From an uncultured Pseudokineococcus sp. (GTDB taxonomy: Bacteria; Actinomycetota; Actinomycetes; Actinomycetales; Quadrisphaeraceae), in the NCBI RefSeq assembly GCF_947495735.1, contig NZ_CANMAA010000003.1, positions 372,001 to 436,000 of the forward strand: a stretch of 64,000 nt of DNA, in the 5' to 3' direction. This document shows positions 51,036 through 60,202 of this stretch, in pieces (within the stretch, counting starts at the first letter, position 1; each line of letters begins with the position of its first letter). A program made the position numbers and the translations under genes. Below the pieces are notes generated by a model. That model was not told the origin of the DNA. It saw nothing but the letters and a program-made list of their open reading frames with translations, and made no database searches.

Positions 51036-52120
51036 GGGGCCCCTCCGGCGGGCACGTCGGCGGGCGCCGGCACCGCCTGGGCGGCGCGCCCGAGGTTCCA
51101 CTCGTCCTCCGCCTGCGGGCTGACGCCCCGGCGCTCCTGCCAGCGGGCCACGGCCGCGACGACGAAGGGCACGAGGATCGCCGTGACGACGGTCGCGGCG
51201 GCGACCTGCGCGGTCGCGAGCGCCTGGACCCCCTCGTAGCTCTGGTCGACGAGCGCGATCGCCGCCGGCGTCGCGATGGCGTTGCCCGCCGTCGTCGACT
51301 CGGCGGCCCCCGCGACGAGGTTGCGGGCGCGCTTCGGCCGGCCGCGCAGGACGTGCACCAGCCACAGCACCCCCATCGCCGCGCCGCCGGACAGCACGAC
51401 CGTCATGATCCCGAGCAGGGCGCCGGGCAGGCCCGCCTGCGCGAAGGTCCCGAAGTCGATGCCGGTGCCGACGACGAAGCCGATGAACGGGATGGTCAGG
51501 GCCTCCCCGGGCTTGAGGAACTCGCGGGCCGCGGGGCTCACGTTGCCGACGGCGAACCCGATGAACAGCGGCAGGAGGATGCCGACCAGCATCTCGAGGG
51601 GGAAGGCGGCGAGCCCCGCCGCGCCGAGCGCGATCATCGTGAAGAACGGCCCGTCGTTCATCGCGATGACCGTGATGGCGCCCCGGTCGCTCGTGTTGCC
51701 GAACTGCTTGGTGAGCGCGACGTAGAGGGCCGAGTTCGAGTTGGTCATCGCCGCGATGATCGCGAGCGGCAGCAGGCCGAAGAGCTCGCCGCTGGGGAGC
51801 AGGAAGGCGACGGCCAGGCCCACGGCCACGCCGATCCCGACCTTGCCGACCAGGACCGCGAAGCCCTTCTCGACGGTGGCCGGCGCGGTCCGGAAGTCGA
51901 GCTGGGCCCCGAGGCAGAAGAAGAACAGCCCGAGCAGGGCGCCGGTGCCCTCGCTGAACAGGGCGGTGGTGAAGCTGCCGATCTCGAGGAGCTGCGGGAA
52001 GAACGAGTTGGTGATCGCCCCGAGGAAGAGCGGGATGATCATGATGGCGCCCGGGATCTTCCCCAGGGCGCGGCCCGCGCCCGCGAGGGGGCCGCCGGCC
52101 GTGCTCGTGGTCGTGCTCAT
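51032..52120 (-). CDS. KdgT-family 2-keto-3-deoxygluconate-type transporter
   Basis: A 362-residue membrane protein with about ten helices. IPLFLGAITNSFFPQLLEIG and AAMTNSNSALYVALTKQFGN are typical of the KdgT family, which carries 2-keto-3-deoxygluconate and related sugar acids with protons. GAGGAGAC precedes the ATG at 52120. It is the first gene of the unit kdgT-like-larE-larB-larC-purB and diverges from larA, so it probably imports the hydroxy acid that LarA isomerises. Confidence 0.86.
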   Translation of the reverse strand: MSTTTSTAGGPLAGAGRALGKIPGAIMIIPLFLGAITNSFFPQLLEIGSFTTALFSEGTGALLGLFFFCLGAQLDFRTAPATVEKGFAVLVGKVGIGVAVGLAVAFLLPSGELFGLLPLAIIAAMTNSNSALYVALTKQFGNTSDRGAITVIAMNDGPFFTMIALGAAGLAAFPLEMLVGILLPLFIGFAVGNVSPAAREFLKPGEALTIPFIGFVVGTGIDFGTFAQAGLPGALLGIMTVVLSGGAAMGVLWLVHVLRGRPKRARNLVAGAAESTTAGNAIATPAAIALVDQSYEGVQALATAQVAAATVVTAILVPFVVAAVARWQERRGVSPQAEDEWNLGRAAQAVPAPADVPAGGAP

Positions 52121-52356
52121 GCGTGGAGGTCTCCTCGGGGGCACATCGCCGTCGACGTGGGCAGCGGGGCTGGCTGGGCGGGGGTCCAGGACGCCGGGCA
52201 GCGGTGAGCGGCTCGGACCTCGAGCGCCGCGCGGGGAGGCTATCGGCCCGTCGACCGGCGCCCTCGCACCCCTCGAGGGCCGCCGCGCGACGTCGCCGCC
52301 CCGGCCCACGCGCCGCGGCGAGCCGCCCCGGGGCGCCGGTCGGGCAGGATGCGCAG

Positions 52357-53631
52357 ATGACTCGCATCTCGCTCTCCTACGGTCGCGACGGCCTCGACAT
52401 CGAGCTGCCGACCGAGCGGACGCAGGTGGTGGAGCCGTCCTTCACCCCGGCCCCCGCCGACCAGGGGGCCCTGCTGAGGGACGCCCTCCAGCGGCCCGTG
52501 TCCGGCCCGCCGCTGCGAGAGCTGGTGCGCCCGGGGGCCACCGTGGCCATCTCGATGTGCGACGGCACCCGGCCCCAGCCGCGGCACCTCGTCATCCCCG
52601 CGGTGCTGGAGGCGCTCGAGGGCGTCGTGCGCCGGGAGGACGTCGTGATCCTGGTGGCCACGGGGACCCACCGGGGCAACACGCCGGAGGAGATCCGGGA
52701 GATGGTGGGCGACGAGGTGGCGGACAGCGTCACGATCATCAACCACGACGCGCGGGACGACAGCTCCCTGGTCTACCTCGGGCGCCACGGCGACGACGTC
52801 CCCGTGTGGCTGAACAAGCACTGGGTCGAGGCCGACGTCCGGATCACGACGGGCTTCGTCGAGCCGCACTTCTTCGCCGGCTTCAGCGGCGGCCCGAAGC
52901 TCGTCGCGCCCGGACTGGCCGGGCTCGAGACGGTCCTGACCCTCCACGACGCGCGGCGCATCGGCGACGAGCGCGCGACGTGGGGGATCTGCGAGGGCAA
53001 CCCGGTCCACGACGACGTGCGCGCGGTCGTCGACGCCGTCGGCGGCGTCGACTTCGCGCTCGACGTCGTGCTCAACCGCGAGCAGGCGATCGTCCAGGCG
53101 TTCGGCGGCCCGGTGCTGGCCATGCACGCGCAGGCGCGGGAGGCGGCACGGCGCCTGGCCATGGCCCCGGTCCCGGAGCTGTTCGACGTCGTCGTGACCA
53201 CGGGGTCCGGCTACCCGCTCGACCAGAACCTCTACCAGTCGGTCAAGGGCATGTCGGCCGCCGCGACGGTCGTCAAGCCCGGCGGCACGATCGTGTGCGC
53301 CGCGGAGTGCCGGGACGGCTTCCCCGACCACGGCTCCTACCGCGAGGTCCTCGCCTCGGCGGCCTCGCCGCAGGCCCTGCTGGCCGACATCCGCGCTCGC
53401 CCGGAGACGGTCCCGGACCAGTGGCAGGTGCAGGTCCAGGCCAAGGTGCAGAGCCACGCCCGGGTGGTGATGCGCACGTCGTTCCTGAGCGACGCCGCCC
53501 TGGCCACGGCGCACCTGGAGCAGACCGACGACATCGAGCGCACCGTGCGCGAGGCGCTGGCGGCCGCGGGCCCGCAGGCGCGGGTCTGCGTGCTGCCCGA
53601 GGGCCCCCAGACGATCCCGTACGTGGCCTGA
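52357..53631 (+). CDS. larA: Nickel-dependent hydroxyacid racemase/epimerase of the LarA family
   Basis: A 424-residue LarA-family enzyme using the nickel-pincer cofactor for hydride transfer at an alpha-hydroxy acid. Lined up with L. plantarum LarA, His105, His171, Lys181 and His197 keep exactly the 66-, 10- and 16-residue spacings of His108, His174, Lys184 and His200. Asp69 and Arg72 in SMCDGTRPQPRH match the phosphate-binding pair. All cofactor contacts seem intact. The substrate need not be lactate: the neighbouring sugar-acid transporter suggests an aldonate such as gluconate. CAGGAT six bases before the ATG implies a leaderless transcript. Confidence 0.9.
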   Translation: MTRISLSYGRDGLDIELPTERTQVVEPSFTPAPADQGALLRDALQRPVSGPPLRELVRPGATVAISMCDGTRPQPRHLVIPAVLEALEGVVRREDVVILVATGTHRGNTPEEIREMVGDEVADSVTIINHDARDDSSLVYLGRHGDDVPVWLNKHWVEADVRITTGFVEPHFFAGFSGGPKLVAPGLAGLETVLTLHDARRIGDERATWGICEGNPVHDDVRAVVDAVGGVDFALDVVLNREQAIVQAFGGPVLAMHAQAREAARRLAMAPVPELFDVVVTTGSGYPLDQNLYQSVKGMSAAATVVKPGGTIVCAAECRDGFPDHGSYREVLASAASPQALLADIRARPETVPDQWQVQVQAKVQSHARVVMRTSFLSDAALATAHLEQTDDIERTVREALAAAGPQARVCVLPEGPQTIPYVA

Positions 53632-53711
53632 GCCGTCCGGGCTCGGCGCGCGCGGGGGCGTCCGCGCCGGGTCCGGTCGTCGCCGGCCTCGCCCGGAGAG
53701 GGCGGTGCGCG

Positions 53712-54398
53712 TCAGGCGAAGGGCAGCAGCGTCTGCCAGTAGTCCCAGAAGCGGACGCCGACGAGCGCGACGACGACCGCGAGGGAGACGGCGATGAGCG
53801 GCACGCGCAGGTCGACGACGGCGGTGGCGAGCCCGCGGGGGGCCGGCAGCGCGCCCTGCTCGAGCGAGCGGGCCGTCGTCGTCCAGAAGAGCGCGATCAT
53901 CACCGCCCACACGACCATGCAGTAGGGGCACAGCGCGCCGACGACGTAGAGGCTCTGGCTGATCAGCCAGACGACGAACGCGGTGCCCGCCGTCACCCCG
54001 ACCTGGACCCCCACCTGGACCCAGCGCGCCAGGCGGGCCCCGCTGAGCAGCACGACGCCGAGCGTCGTGAGGACCGCGAAGCACGCGACGCCGATGATCG
54101 GGTTGGGGAAGCCGAGCAGCGCCGCCTGCTCGGTCTGCATGACGCTGCCGCAGGACAGGATCGGGTTGATGCTGCAGGTGGGCACGTAGCTCGGGTCGAG
54201 CGCCAGCTCGAAGCGCTCGACCGTGAGCACGAACGCGGCGACGAAGCCGAGCAGGCCGGTGACGAGCATCCACGCGCCGAAGCGCCGGTCGCCGATCACG
54301 GGCGGGGCGTCGTGCTCCTCGCCGAGCAGGGCGTCGTCGTCCGCCGCGTCGACGCCGTCCGGCTCCTCGCGGGTGCTCCGCTGGTCGAGATGTGCCAC
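53712..54398 (-). CDS. Vitamin K epoxide reductase-family protein
   Basis: A 228-residue membrane protein with five helices. The quinone-linked active site is LCPYCMVVW (Cys-x-x-Cys); the partner loop pair is in TCSINPILSCGSVM. SVMQTEQAALLGFPNPIIGV is diagnostic of actinobacterial VKORs. These enzymes reoxidise a DsbA-like protein and so drive disulfide formation outside the cell, which may serve the Cys-containing secreted subtilase. No DsbA gene is adjacent. TACCCT lies six bases before the GTG at 54398, hence that start. Confidence 0.9.
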   Translation of the reverse strand: MAHLDQRSTREEPDGVDAADDDALLGEEHDAPPVIGDRRFGAWMLVTGLLGFVAAFVLTVERFELALDPSYVPTCSINPILSCGSVMQTEQAALLGFPNPIIGVACFAVLTTLGVVLLSGARLARWVQVGVQVGVTAGTAFVVWLISQSLYVVGALCPYCMVVWAVMIALFWTTTARSLEQGALPAPRGLATAVVDLRVPLIAVSLAVVVALVGVRFWDYWQTLLPFA

Positions 54399-54553
54399 GT
54401 CGCGAGGGTAGGTCGCCGCCCCTGGGAGCCAGCCGTGAACCGGGCGCACGCCCCCTGGGAACCGCACGGCGAGCGCACCCTCGGGACGGAGGTCCCGGGA
54501 CCCAGGTCCCGGGACCCGAGCCGGCCGGGCGAGCCGGCGACGACCCGCCCTCG

Positions 54554-56101
54554 TCAGCGGCCGTGCCGAGGGCGCAGCGCGAGCGCCACCAGGGCGGCGG
54601 CGGCGAGGACGACGGCGGCGCCGATGGCCGCGGTCGCGTCGACGCCGGCGGCGAAGGCGTCCTGCGCGGACGCGAGCAGCGCCGCGCCGTCCGCCCCGCC
54701 GAGCGCGCCCGCCGCCTCGACGGCGCCGCCGAGCGTCTGGGTCGCCGCGTCGGCGGCGTCGGCGTCGGCGCTGGCCGGCACCTCGAGCGACGCCCGGTAG
54801 ACGGCGCCCAGCACGCTGCCCAGGACGGCCGTGCCGAGCACCGCGCCGAGCTCGTACGCCGTCTCGGACACGGCCGAGGCGGCGCCCGTCCGGTCGGCCG
54901 GCGCCGAGGTGAGGATAGCGTCGTTCGTCAGCGTCTCCGCCAGGCCGACGCCCGCGCCGACCAGCACGGACGCCGCGACGAGCAGCCCGGCCTCCGGGCC
55001 GCCGCCCAGCTGGGTGGCGACGCCGTAGCCGACGGCGGACGTCGCGAGCCCGACCGGCACGAGGACGTGCAGCGGCCAGCGGCGGGACAGCCGCACCGCG
55101 AGCAGCCCGGTGACGATCGTGGCGGCCATGCTCGGCAGCAGGTGCAGCGCCGCGACCAGCGGCGACAGCCCGACGACGAGCTGCAGGTACTGCGAGGTGA
55201 AGAACAGCAGGCCCGCAAAGGCGAAGATCCCCATGAGGTTCGCCGCCACCGAGGCGCTGAAGACCGGTGCGCGGAAGAGCGACAGGTCCAGCAGGGGGCG
55301 GGCGCGCCCCAGCTGGCGCCGCACGAAGGCGACGCCGCTCACCACGGCGACGACCGCGGAGGCCACCGCCACGGGCGAGACGCCGTGCTCGGCGGCGGTC
55401 TTGATGGCGTAGACGAAGGGGACCATCGTCGTCAGGGACAGGACGACGGACAGCAGGTCCACCGGGCCCGGCGCGCTCTCGCGGGACTCGGGCAGCACCC
55501 GCGGCCCGACGAGCAGGATCAGCGCGGACACGGGGACGGCCACGAGGAAGGCCGAGCCCCACCAGAAACGCTCGAGCAGGACGCCGCCGAGGATCGGCCC
55601 GAGCGCCGCGCCGGCGGAGAAGCCCGTGGCCCAGATCGCCACCGCGAGGCGGCGCTGGCCGGCGTCGGGGAAGACCGAGCGCAGCAGCGCCAGCGTCGGC
55701 GGCATGAGCATGGCGCCGAAGACGCCGAGCACCGCACGGGCCGCGATCAGCGCACCCGCCGTCGGCGCGAGAGCCGCCACGGCCGACACCAGGCCGAAGC
55801 CCGCGGTGCCGACGAGCAGCAGCCGACGGCGGCCGATCCGGTCGCCGAGGAAGCCCATCGCCACGAGCAGGCCGGCCAGCACGAGCGGGTAGACGTCGAC
55901 GACCCACAGCAGCTGGGTCGCCGTCGGCCGCAGCGAGGTGCTGATGGTCGGCAGGGCGAAGGACAGGATCGTCCCGTTCGCCGCCACGAGCAGGGTCGGC
56001 AGCACGAGCACGGCGAGCCCGGCCCACTGCCGCGCGGTCACCCGAGGGGGCGCCGCCGGGGCGGTCTCGTCGGGGGCGCGGGTGGGGGTCGCGGTGCTCA
56101 T
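54554..56101 (-). CDS. MFS drug exporter of the DHA2 (EmrB/QacA) family
   Basis: A 515-residue transporter with 14 predicted helices. VLPTLLVAANGTILSFALPT and LGDRIGRRRLLLVGTAGFGL (motif A) and the helix-5 RAVLGVFGAMLMPPTLALLR (motif C region) are typical of proton-driven multidrug efflux. The last 80 residues form a long Ala/Asp-rich loop before the final helix. It diverges from a TetR gene; an ACCGTC/GACGGT repeat lies between. Quaternary amines or dyes are likely cargo, by family only. Confidence 0.88.
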   Translation of the reverse strand: MSTATPTRAPDETAPAAPPRVTARQWAGLAVLVLPTLLVAANGTILSFALPTISTSLRPTATQLLWVVDVYPLVLAGLLVAMGFLGDRIGRRRLLLVGTAGFGLVSAVAALAPTAGALIAARAVLGVFGAMLMPPTLALLRSVFPDAGQRRLAVAIWATGFSAGAALGPILGGVLLERFWWGSAFLVAVPVSALILLVGPRVLPESRESAPGPVDLLSVVLSLTTMVPFVYAIKTAAEHGVSPVAVASAVVAVVSGVAFVRRQLGRARPLLDLSLFRAPVFSASVAANLMGIFAFAGLLFFTSQYLQLVVGLSPLVAALHLLPSMAATIVTGLLAVRLSRRWPLHVLVPVGLATSAVGYGVATQLGGGPEAGLLVAASVLVGAGVGLAETLTNDAILTSAPADRTGAASAVSETAYELGAVLGTAVLGSVLGAVYRASLEVPASADADAADAATQTLGGAVEAAGALGGADGAALLASAQDAFAAGVDATAAIGAAVVLAAAALVALALRPRHGR

Positions 56102-56152
56102 GGCCGTCCTTCGTCGTCGTCGCGCCCCAGTGGGCGCGACGACGGTAACTGT

Positions 56153-56166
56153 ACCGTCTGGACGGT
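56153..56166. promoter_or_regulatory. TetR operator between exporter and regulator genes
   Basis: ACCGTCTGGACGGT, perfect 6-bp arms with two central bases, 52 bases before the exporter ATG and 45 before the regulator ATG. It is a likely binding site of the adjacent TetR protein. Confidence 0.65.
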
Positions 56167-56210
56167 CTATTCCTCGGCGACGTCGGGCGACCGCTGACTA
56201 CGCTGACCGG

Positions 56211-56780
56211 ATGACGGCACGGGACCGCGTCCTCGACGCCTACGAGTCCCTGCTCATCGAGGCGGGCCCGGCGGCCGCGACGCTCGACGCGGTGTCCTCG
56301 GCCGCCCAGGTCTCCAAGGGCGGGCTGCTCTACCACTTCCCCAGCAAGGAGGCCCTGGTCACCGGGCTGCTGGAGCGGCTGCGCCAGCGGGGCCTCGAGG
56401 ACGCCGCGCAGATGCGCGCGGCGCCGGACGGCGCCGTCGCCACCTGGCTGCGCGGGTCCGCTCCCCCGCTCGGCGGCGCCAGCGGCCTGTCCCGGACCTA
56501 CGTCGCCGCGCTGCGCGTCGCCGGCGGGGACGAGGCGTCCGAGCTGGCCCGCGCCGTCTTCGCCGAGATCGACGAGGGCTGGTTCGCCGCCCTGCGCGAC
56601 GAGCTCGGCGACCCGGCGCGGGCGCGCCTGGTGCAGCTCGTCGGCGACGGCCTCTACCTCGCGGCGCTCACGGGCGCCGAGGACGCCGGCCCGGTGCCCG
56701 TCGACGACCTGCTCGCCGCGCTCGCGCCCGTCCTCGAGCGCCCGATGCCGTCGTCTGGCGACGTCTCCGCCGAGGGCTAG
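56211..56780 (+). CDS. TetR-family transcriptional regulator
   Basis: A 189-residue repressor. The N-terminal helix-turn-helix reads AATLDAVSSAAQVSKGGLLY HFPSKEALV in two parts and is textbook TetR; the C-terminal helical domain binds an unknown ligand. It diverges from the DHA2 exporter, so it probably represses that gene until a toxic compound binds. TACGCT lies six bases before the ATG, consistent with a leaderless message. Confidence 0.88.
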   Translation: MTARDRVLDAYESLLIEAGPAAATLDAVSSAAQVSKGGLLYHFPSKEALVTGLLERLRQRGLEDAAQMRAAPDGAVATWLRGSAPPLGGASGLSRTYVAALRVAGGDEASELARAVFAEIDEGWFAALRDELGDPARARLVQLVGDGLYLAALTGAEDAGPVPVDDLLAALAPVLERPMPSSGDVSAEG

Positions 56781-56827
56781 ACGCTCGAAGACCGCCCTCG
56801 ACGCGGGACGCGTCCTAGCGTGGCCGC

Positions 56828-57514
56828 ATGAGCAGCGGGGGCGCGGAGGTCCGGGACGTCGAGCACGAGCTGACGCTGCCCGAGGAGCTGCTGCTGCTCG
56901 TCTACGACGACGAGAAGGGCAGCACGTGGAGCACGACGCTGGACGTCGGGCTCGGCGGCGCCGTCCAGGTGGACCTGTCGCTGCGGGGGCGCGTCGACGT
57001 GCGCGACGGCGACCTCGTCGTCCTCGACGCGACGCCGACGGGCGAGCCCGTCCTCGACGCGGCCCTGGCCGAGGTCGCGGCGGGGGCGCGGCCGAAGCCG
57101 CCGAAGCGGTGGCTGACGGCGCTCGGGAAGGACGCGCGGGCGGCCTCGCTGGAGCGGCTCGTCGAGCGCGGCGTCCTGCGGCGCGAGGAGGGCAGGGTCC
57201 TCGGCCTCTTCCCGCGCACCCGCTACCCCGAGGCCGACGGCGGCCCGGAGGCCCGCGTGCGGCAGCGGCTGCACGACGCCGTCGTCGTCGGCACGACGCC
57301 GGACGCGCGCACCGCCGCACTGGCCTCGCTGGTGCGGGCCCTGCGCCTGCGCGGCGAGGTCTTCCGCGGCGAGGACCGGCGGGCGACCGACCGCCGGCTC
57401 GAGGAGCTGTCCGAGGGCGAGTGGGCGGGCGCCGCGGTCAAGCGCGCGCTCGACGAGATCATGGCGGCGGCGACCACGGTGGTCATCACGACGGGCGCCG
57501 CGTCGTCCGGCTGA
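56828..57514 (+). CDS. GPP34 (GOLPH3-like) family phosphoprotein
   Basis: A 228-residue all-helical protein of the GPP34 family, which includes eukaryotic GOLPH3, a phosphatidylinositol-4-phosphate binder of the Golgi. LTLPEELLLLVYDDEKG at the N-terminus, DVGLGGAVQVDLSLRGRV and the C-terminal VKRALDEIMAAATTVVITTG are typical. Many actinobacteria have several copies; a role at membranes containing phosphoinositides is suspected but unproven. TAGCGT is six bases before the ATG. Confidence 0.85.
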   Translation: MSSGGAEVRDVEHELTLPEELLLLVYDDEKGSTWSTTLDVGLGGAVQVDLSLRGRVDVRDGDLVVLDATPTGEPVLDAALAEVAAGARPKPPKRWLTALGKDARAASLERLVERGVLRREEGRVLGLFPRTRYPEADGGPEARVRQRLHDAVVVGTTPDARTAALASLVRALRLRGEVFRGEDRRATDRRLEELSEGEWAGAAVKRALDEIMAAATTVVITTGAASSG

Positions 57515-57553
57515 CCCGGGCGCCTCCGCCGCGGGGCGTGGCGCCTGGTGCTG

Positions 57554-58660
57554 TCAGAACGCGTAGCGCACGGTGAGCCACGGCGTCCGCTCGGCCACGA
57601 GGTCGAGCAGGCGCTGCAGCCACACCTTCTTCCAGGCCGCGCGGTAGCGGACGTTCTCCATGCCGTTCTGCGAGCGCTTGGACTCCTGGATGTCGGGGCG
57701 CCAGATCGCCTCCTCGCCCTTCGGGTGCCAGCCGAGGTTCACCTCGTGCAGCCCGGCGTTGTGGGTCAGGAGGATCACCTCGGCCTGCGCCTGCGCCTTG
57801 GCGGCGGGCGACAGGACGTCGTCGAGCTCGTCGAGCAGCTCGGCCCACTCCTCCAGCCAGCCCTCGTGGACGACGACGGGCGAGAGGTTGAGGTGCACCT
57901 CGTACCCGGCCGCGACGAAGTCGTCCACGGCCGCGAAGCGCTGGCTCACGGGAGAGGTGCGCACGTCGAGCAGCTTCGCCATCCGGTGCGGCATCACCGA
58001 GAAGCGCACGCGGGTGCGCCCCTGCGGGTCGTAGCCGAGGAGGTCGCGGTTGACCTGCTTGGTGGCGAAGGAGGCCTTGGCGGTCGGCATCGCGCGGAAG
58101 GCCGTGACGAGGTCGCGCACGTTGTCGCTGACGACGGCGTCGACCGAGGCGTCGCTGTTCTCGCCGATGTCGTAGACCCACGCCGCCGGGTCGCACTGGT
58201 CGGGCTCGGGCTTGAGGCCCTGGCGGGCGACGTGGCGCTGGAGGTAGCCGACGACCTGGTCGATGTTCGCGTAGACGGTGATGGGGTTGGCGTAGCCCTT
58301 GTGCCGCGGCACGTAGCAGTACGCGCACGCCATGGCGCAGCCGTTGGCCGTCGACGGCGCGATCCAGTTGGCCGACCGCTCGTTGCGCCGGGCCGTGAGC
58401 GTCTTGCGGACGCCGAGCGCCAGCACCTCGGTCTTCACCCGGACCCACCGGTCGACGGACGCCGCGTCGTCGTGCAGGCCCTGGACGCGCTGGGCGGACG
58501 GCACCTCGACCACCTCGGCGCCCGGCCACCGGGCGACCACCTGCCGGCCGCGCTCGAGCTCCAGCGCAGCCGGCTCCGCGTAGATGGTGCGGACGTCGAG
58601 CAGCTGCCCTGGCGCCCTCGTCCGGGCGACGGGCGCCTCGTCGGCGGCGGGGGTGCTCAC
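57554..58660 (-). CDS. Spore photoproduct lyase-family radical SAM protein
   Basis: A 368-residue radical SAM enzyme. The 4Fe-4S-binding motif Cys-x3-Cys-x2-Cys is in NGCAMACAYCYVPRHKG. The C-terminal NVRYRAAWKKVWLQRLLDLV and an extra Cys-poor region differ from Bacillus SplB, but the overall pattern is of the SPL family, which repairs the thymine dimer of spores. Endospores are not expected in this lineage. The real substrate may be another DNA photoproduct. GTG at 58660 fits the start of weak N-terminal similarity. Confidence 0.82.
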   Translation of the reverse strand: MSTPAADEAPVARTRAPGQLLDVRTIYAEPAALELERGRQVVARWPGAEVVEVPSAQRVQGLHDDAASVDRWVRVKTEVLALGVRKTLTARRNERSANWIAPSTANGCAMACAYCYVPRHKGYANPITVYANIDQVVGYLQRHVARQGLKPEPDQCDPAAWVYDIGENSDASVDAVVSDNVRDLVTAFRAMPTAKASFATKQVNRDLLGYDPQGRTRVRFSVMPHRMAKLLDVRTSPVSQRFAAVDDFVAAGYEVHLNLSPVVVHEGWLEEWAELLDELDDVLSPAAKAQAQAEVILLTHNAGLHEVNLGWHPKGEEAIWRPDIQESKRSQNGMENVRYRAAWKKVWLQRLLDLVAERTPWLTVRYAF

Positions 58661-58792
58661 CCGCCCATGGTCTCCTCCCGCCGTCCGCGCCCGGCAGCCG
58701 CCCGCCCGGACGGCGAGAGGCTGCGACATCGCCCCAGGGACGCCCCCGGACGGAGGAGGGCGACGAGGCCCGGGTGGGGGAGGAGCGCGGCG

Positions 58793-59215
58793 TCAGCGGC
58801 TGGGACGACGGCGGCGGGCGCCCACGAGGTGGTCGAGGCTCGCGCGCCCCGGGCCGGCACCGAGGAGGGCGAGGGCGACGGCGGCGATGACGCCGACGAG
58901 CTCCCAGCCGCCGCCGTCGACGAAGACGCCGCTGCCGCGGTGCACGAGCCAGTACGCGGCGGCCATGTCCACGAGGACGAGCGCGGAAGCCACGACCGTG
59001 GCGGCGCCCAGGACCAGCAGCACGCCGGTGACGAGCTCGAGGACGGCGAGCACGACCGCCGCGACCTCGGGCGCGGGGACGCCCAGCGACGCCATGAAGC
59101 CGGCCGTGCCGGAGACCCCCTGGACGGCGAGCTTGTCCCAGCCGTGGGCGACGAGGACCACCCCGACGAGGACGCGGGCGAGGAGCAGGGCGATGTCGCG
59201 GACGGGCTCGGGCAC
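58793..59215 (-). CDS. DoxX-family membrane protein
   Basis: A 140-residue protein with four hydrophobic helices. LLLARVLVGVVLVAHGWDKL and VSGTAGFMASLGVPAPEVAA are standard DoxX patterns. Relatives take part in oxidative-stress or thiosulfate-linked membrane complexes, but most are uncharacterised. I start at the GTG at 59215; the frame is open further upstream but is low-complexity there. Confidence 0.82.
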   Translation of the reverse strand: MPEPVRDIALLLARVLVGVVLVAHGWDKLAVQGVSGTAGFMASLGVPAPEVAAVVLAVLELVTGVLLVLGAATVVASALVLVDMAAAYWLVHRGSGVFVDGGGWELVGVIAAVALALLGAGPGRASLDHLVGARRRRPSR

Positions 59216-59367
59216 GGTCGGCCTCCGGGGTCGGCGGTGCGAGCGCACGCCGGTGCGTGAGCCCTCAAGGAGTCCGGAGCCTACCGCGACGCCCGGCGGG
59301 GGCAGGGGCGACGCCCGCGGGTGCGGACCCACGGCGCGCTCCTCCGCGTCGTGGGTCCGCCCGCCTC

Positions 59368-60126
59368 TCAGGACAGGTGCTCGCCCGCCCACGCGACCAT
59401 CGCGTCGCGCAGGAAGCCCGCGAGCCCGGGCTCGACGCCGTCGTAGAACGCCCGGTAGCGCTCGTCCTCGACGTACAGGTCACCGAGCCCGGTGTAGCCG
59501 GCGCGGCCCGGCGTCCAGTGCTGGGCGACGGAGGCGTGGTGCTCCGCGACGAGCGCCTGCACCGCCCCGTCCCCCGGCTCCGCGCCCGCGCGCACCCGCT
59601 CGGCGAGGCGCTCCGCGAGCTCCCGGTGCTCCTGCCCCGCGCGCTCCAGGTCTGCCCGCGACCAGTCGCCGGTCCGCTCGGCCGCCTCGGCGAACGCCCC
59701 GCGCACGCCCTCGCCGTAGCGGTCCACGAGCTGCTCCTGCAGCTGCGCGCGGTCGCGCGCCAGCCCCTCGAAGAACTCCGTCTCGGTCATCTCGCCCTCT
59801 CCCTCCAGGTGGGCCGCGGTGCGGCGGGCGGTGGCGGCGAGCCGGGCGAGCCGGCTGCCCTCGGCCTCGAGCCGGTCGGCGTGCTCGCGCAGGGCCGCGA
59901 CCTCGTCGCGCTCCCCCGCCAGCACCTCCCCGACCAGACCGAGGGGCACGCCCAGCTCCCGGAGCACGAGGATCCGCTGCAGCCGCAGCAGGTGCTCCCG
60001 CTCGTAGAGCCGCACGCCCCCGGGACCCGTCCCGGCCGGCACGAGCAGCCCGACGGCGTCGTAGTGCCGCAGCGTGCGCGCCGTCGTCCCCGACATCCGC
60101 GCCACCTCAGCCGTCGTCCACGCCAC
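59368..60126 (-). CDS. MerR-family regulator with TipAS ligand domain
   Basis: A 252-residue regulator. The MerR winged helix has TTAEVARMSGTTARTLRHYD and GGVRLYEREHLLRLQRILVL; after a coiled dimer helix, residues 110-250 resemble the TipAS domain (WSRADLERAGQEHRELAERL, GLGDLYVEDERYRAFYDGVE), which traps thiopeptide antibiotics in Streptomyces. It probably senses a drug or stress compound and bends its promoter to activate it. No target gene is linked, except perhaps itself. Confidence 0.87.
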   Translation of the reverse strand: MAWTTAEVARMSGTTARTLRHYDAVGLLVPAGTGPGGVRLYEREHLLRLQRILVLRELGVPLGLVGEVLAGERDEVAALREHADRLEAEGSRLARLAATARRTAAHLEGEGEMTETEFFEGLARDRAQLQEQLVDRYGEGVRGAFAEAAERTGDWSRADLERAGQEHRELAERLAERVRAGAEPGDGAVQALVAEHHASVAQHWTPGRAGYTGLGDLYVEDERYRAFYDGVEPGLAGFLRDAMVAWAGEHLS

Positions 60127-60202
60127 CGCGCGCCCCTTCCGTCCACCGCTCCCGCGGCGCCGTCGGGACCTCCCCGACCGGCTCGCTCGACGCTAGGGAC
60201 TG

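Noticed and set aside
53712-57320. A leftward frame of over 1200 codons
   Set aside because: It is Arg/Ala/Gly-rich and antisense to the TetR and GPP34 genes for most of its length; only the last 229 codons (VKOR) are a real gene.
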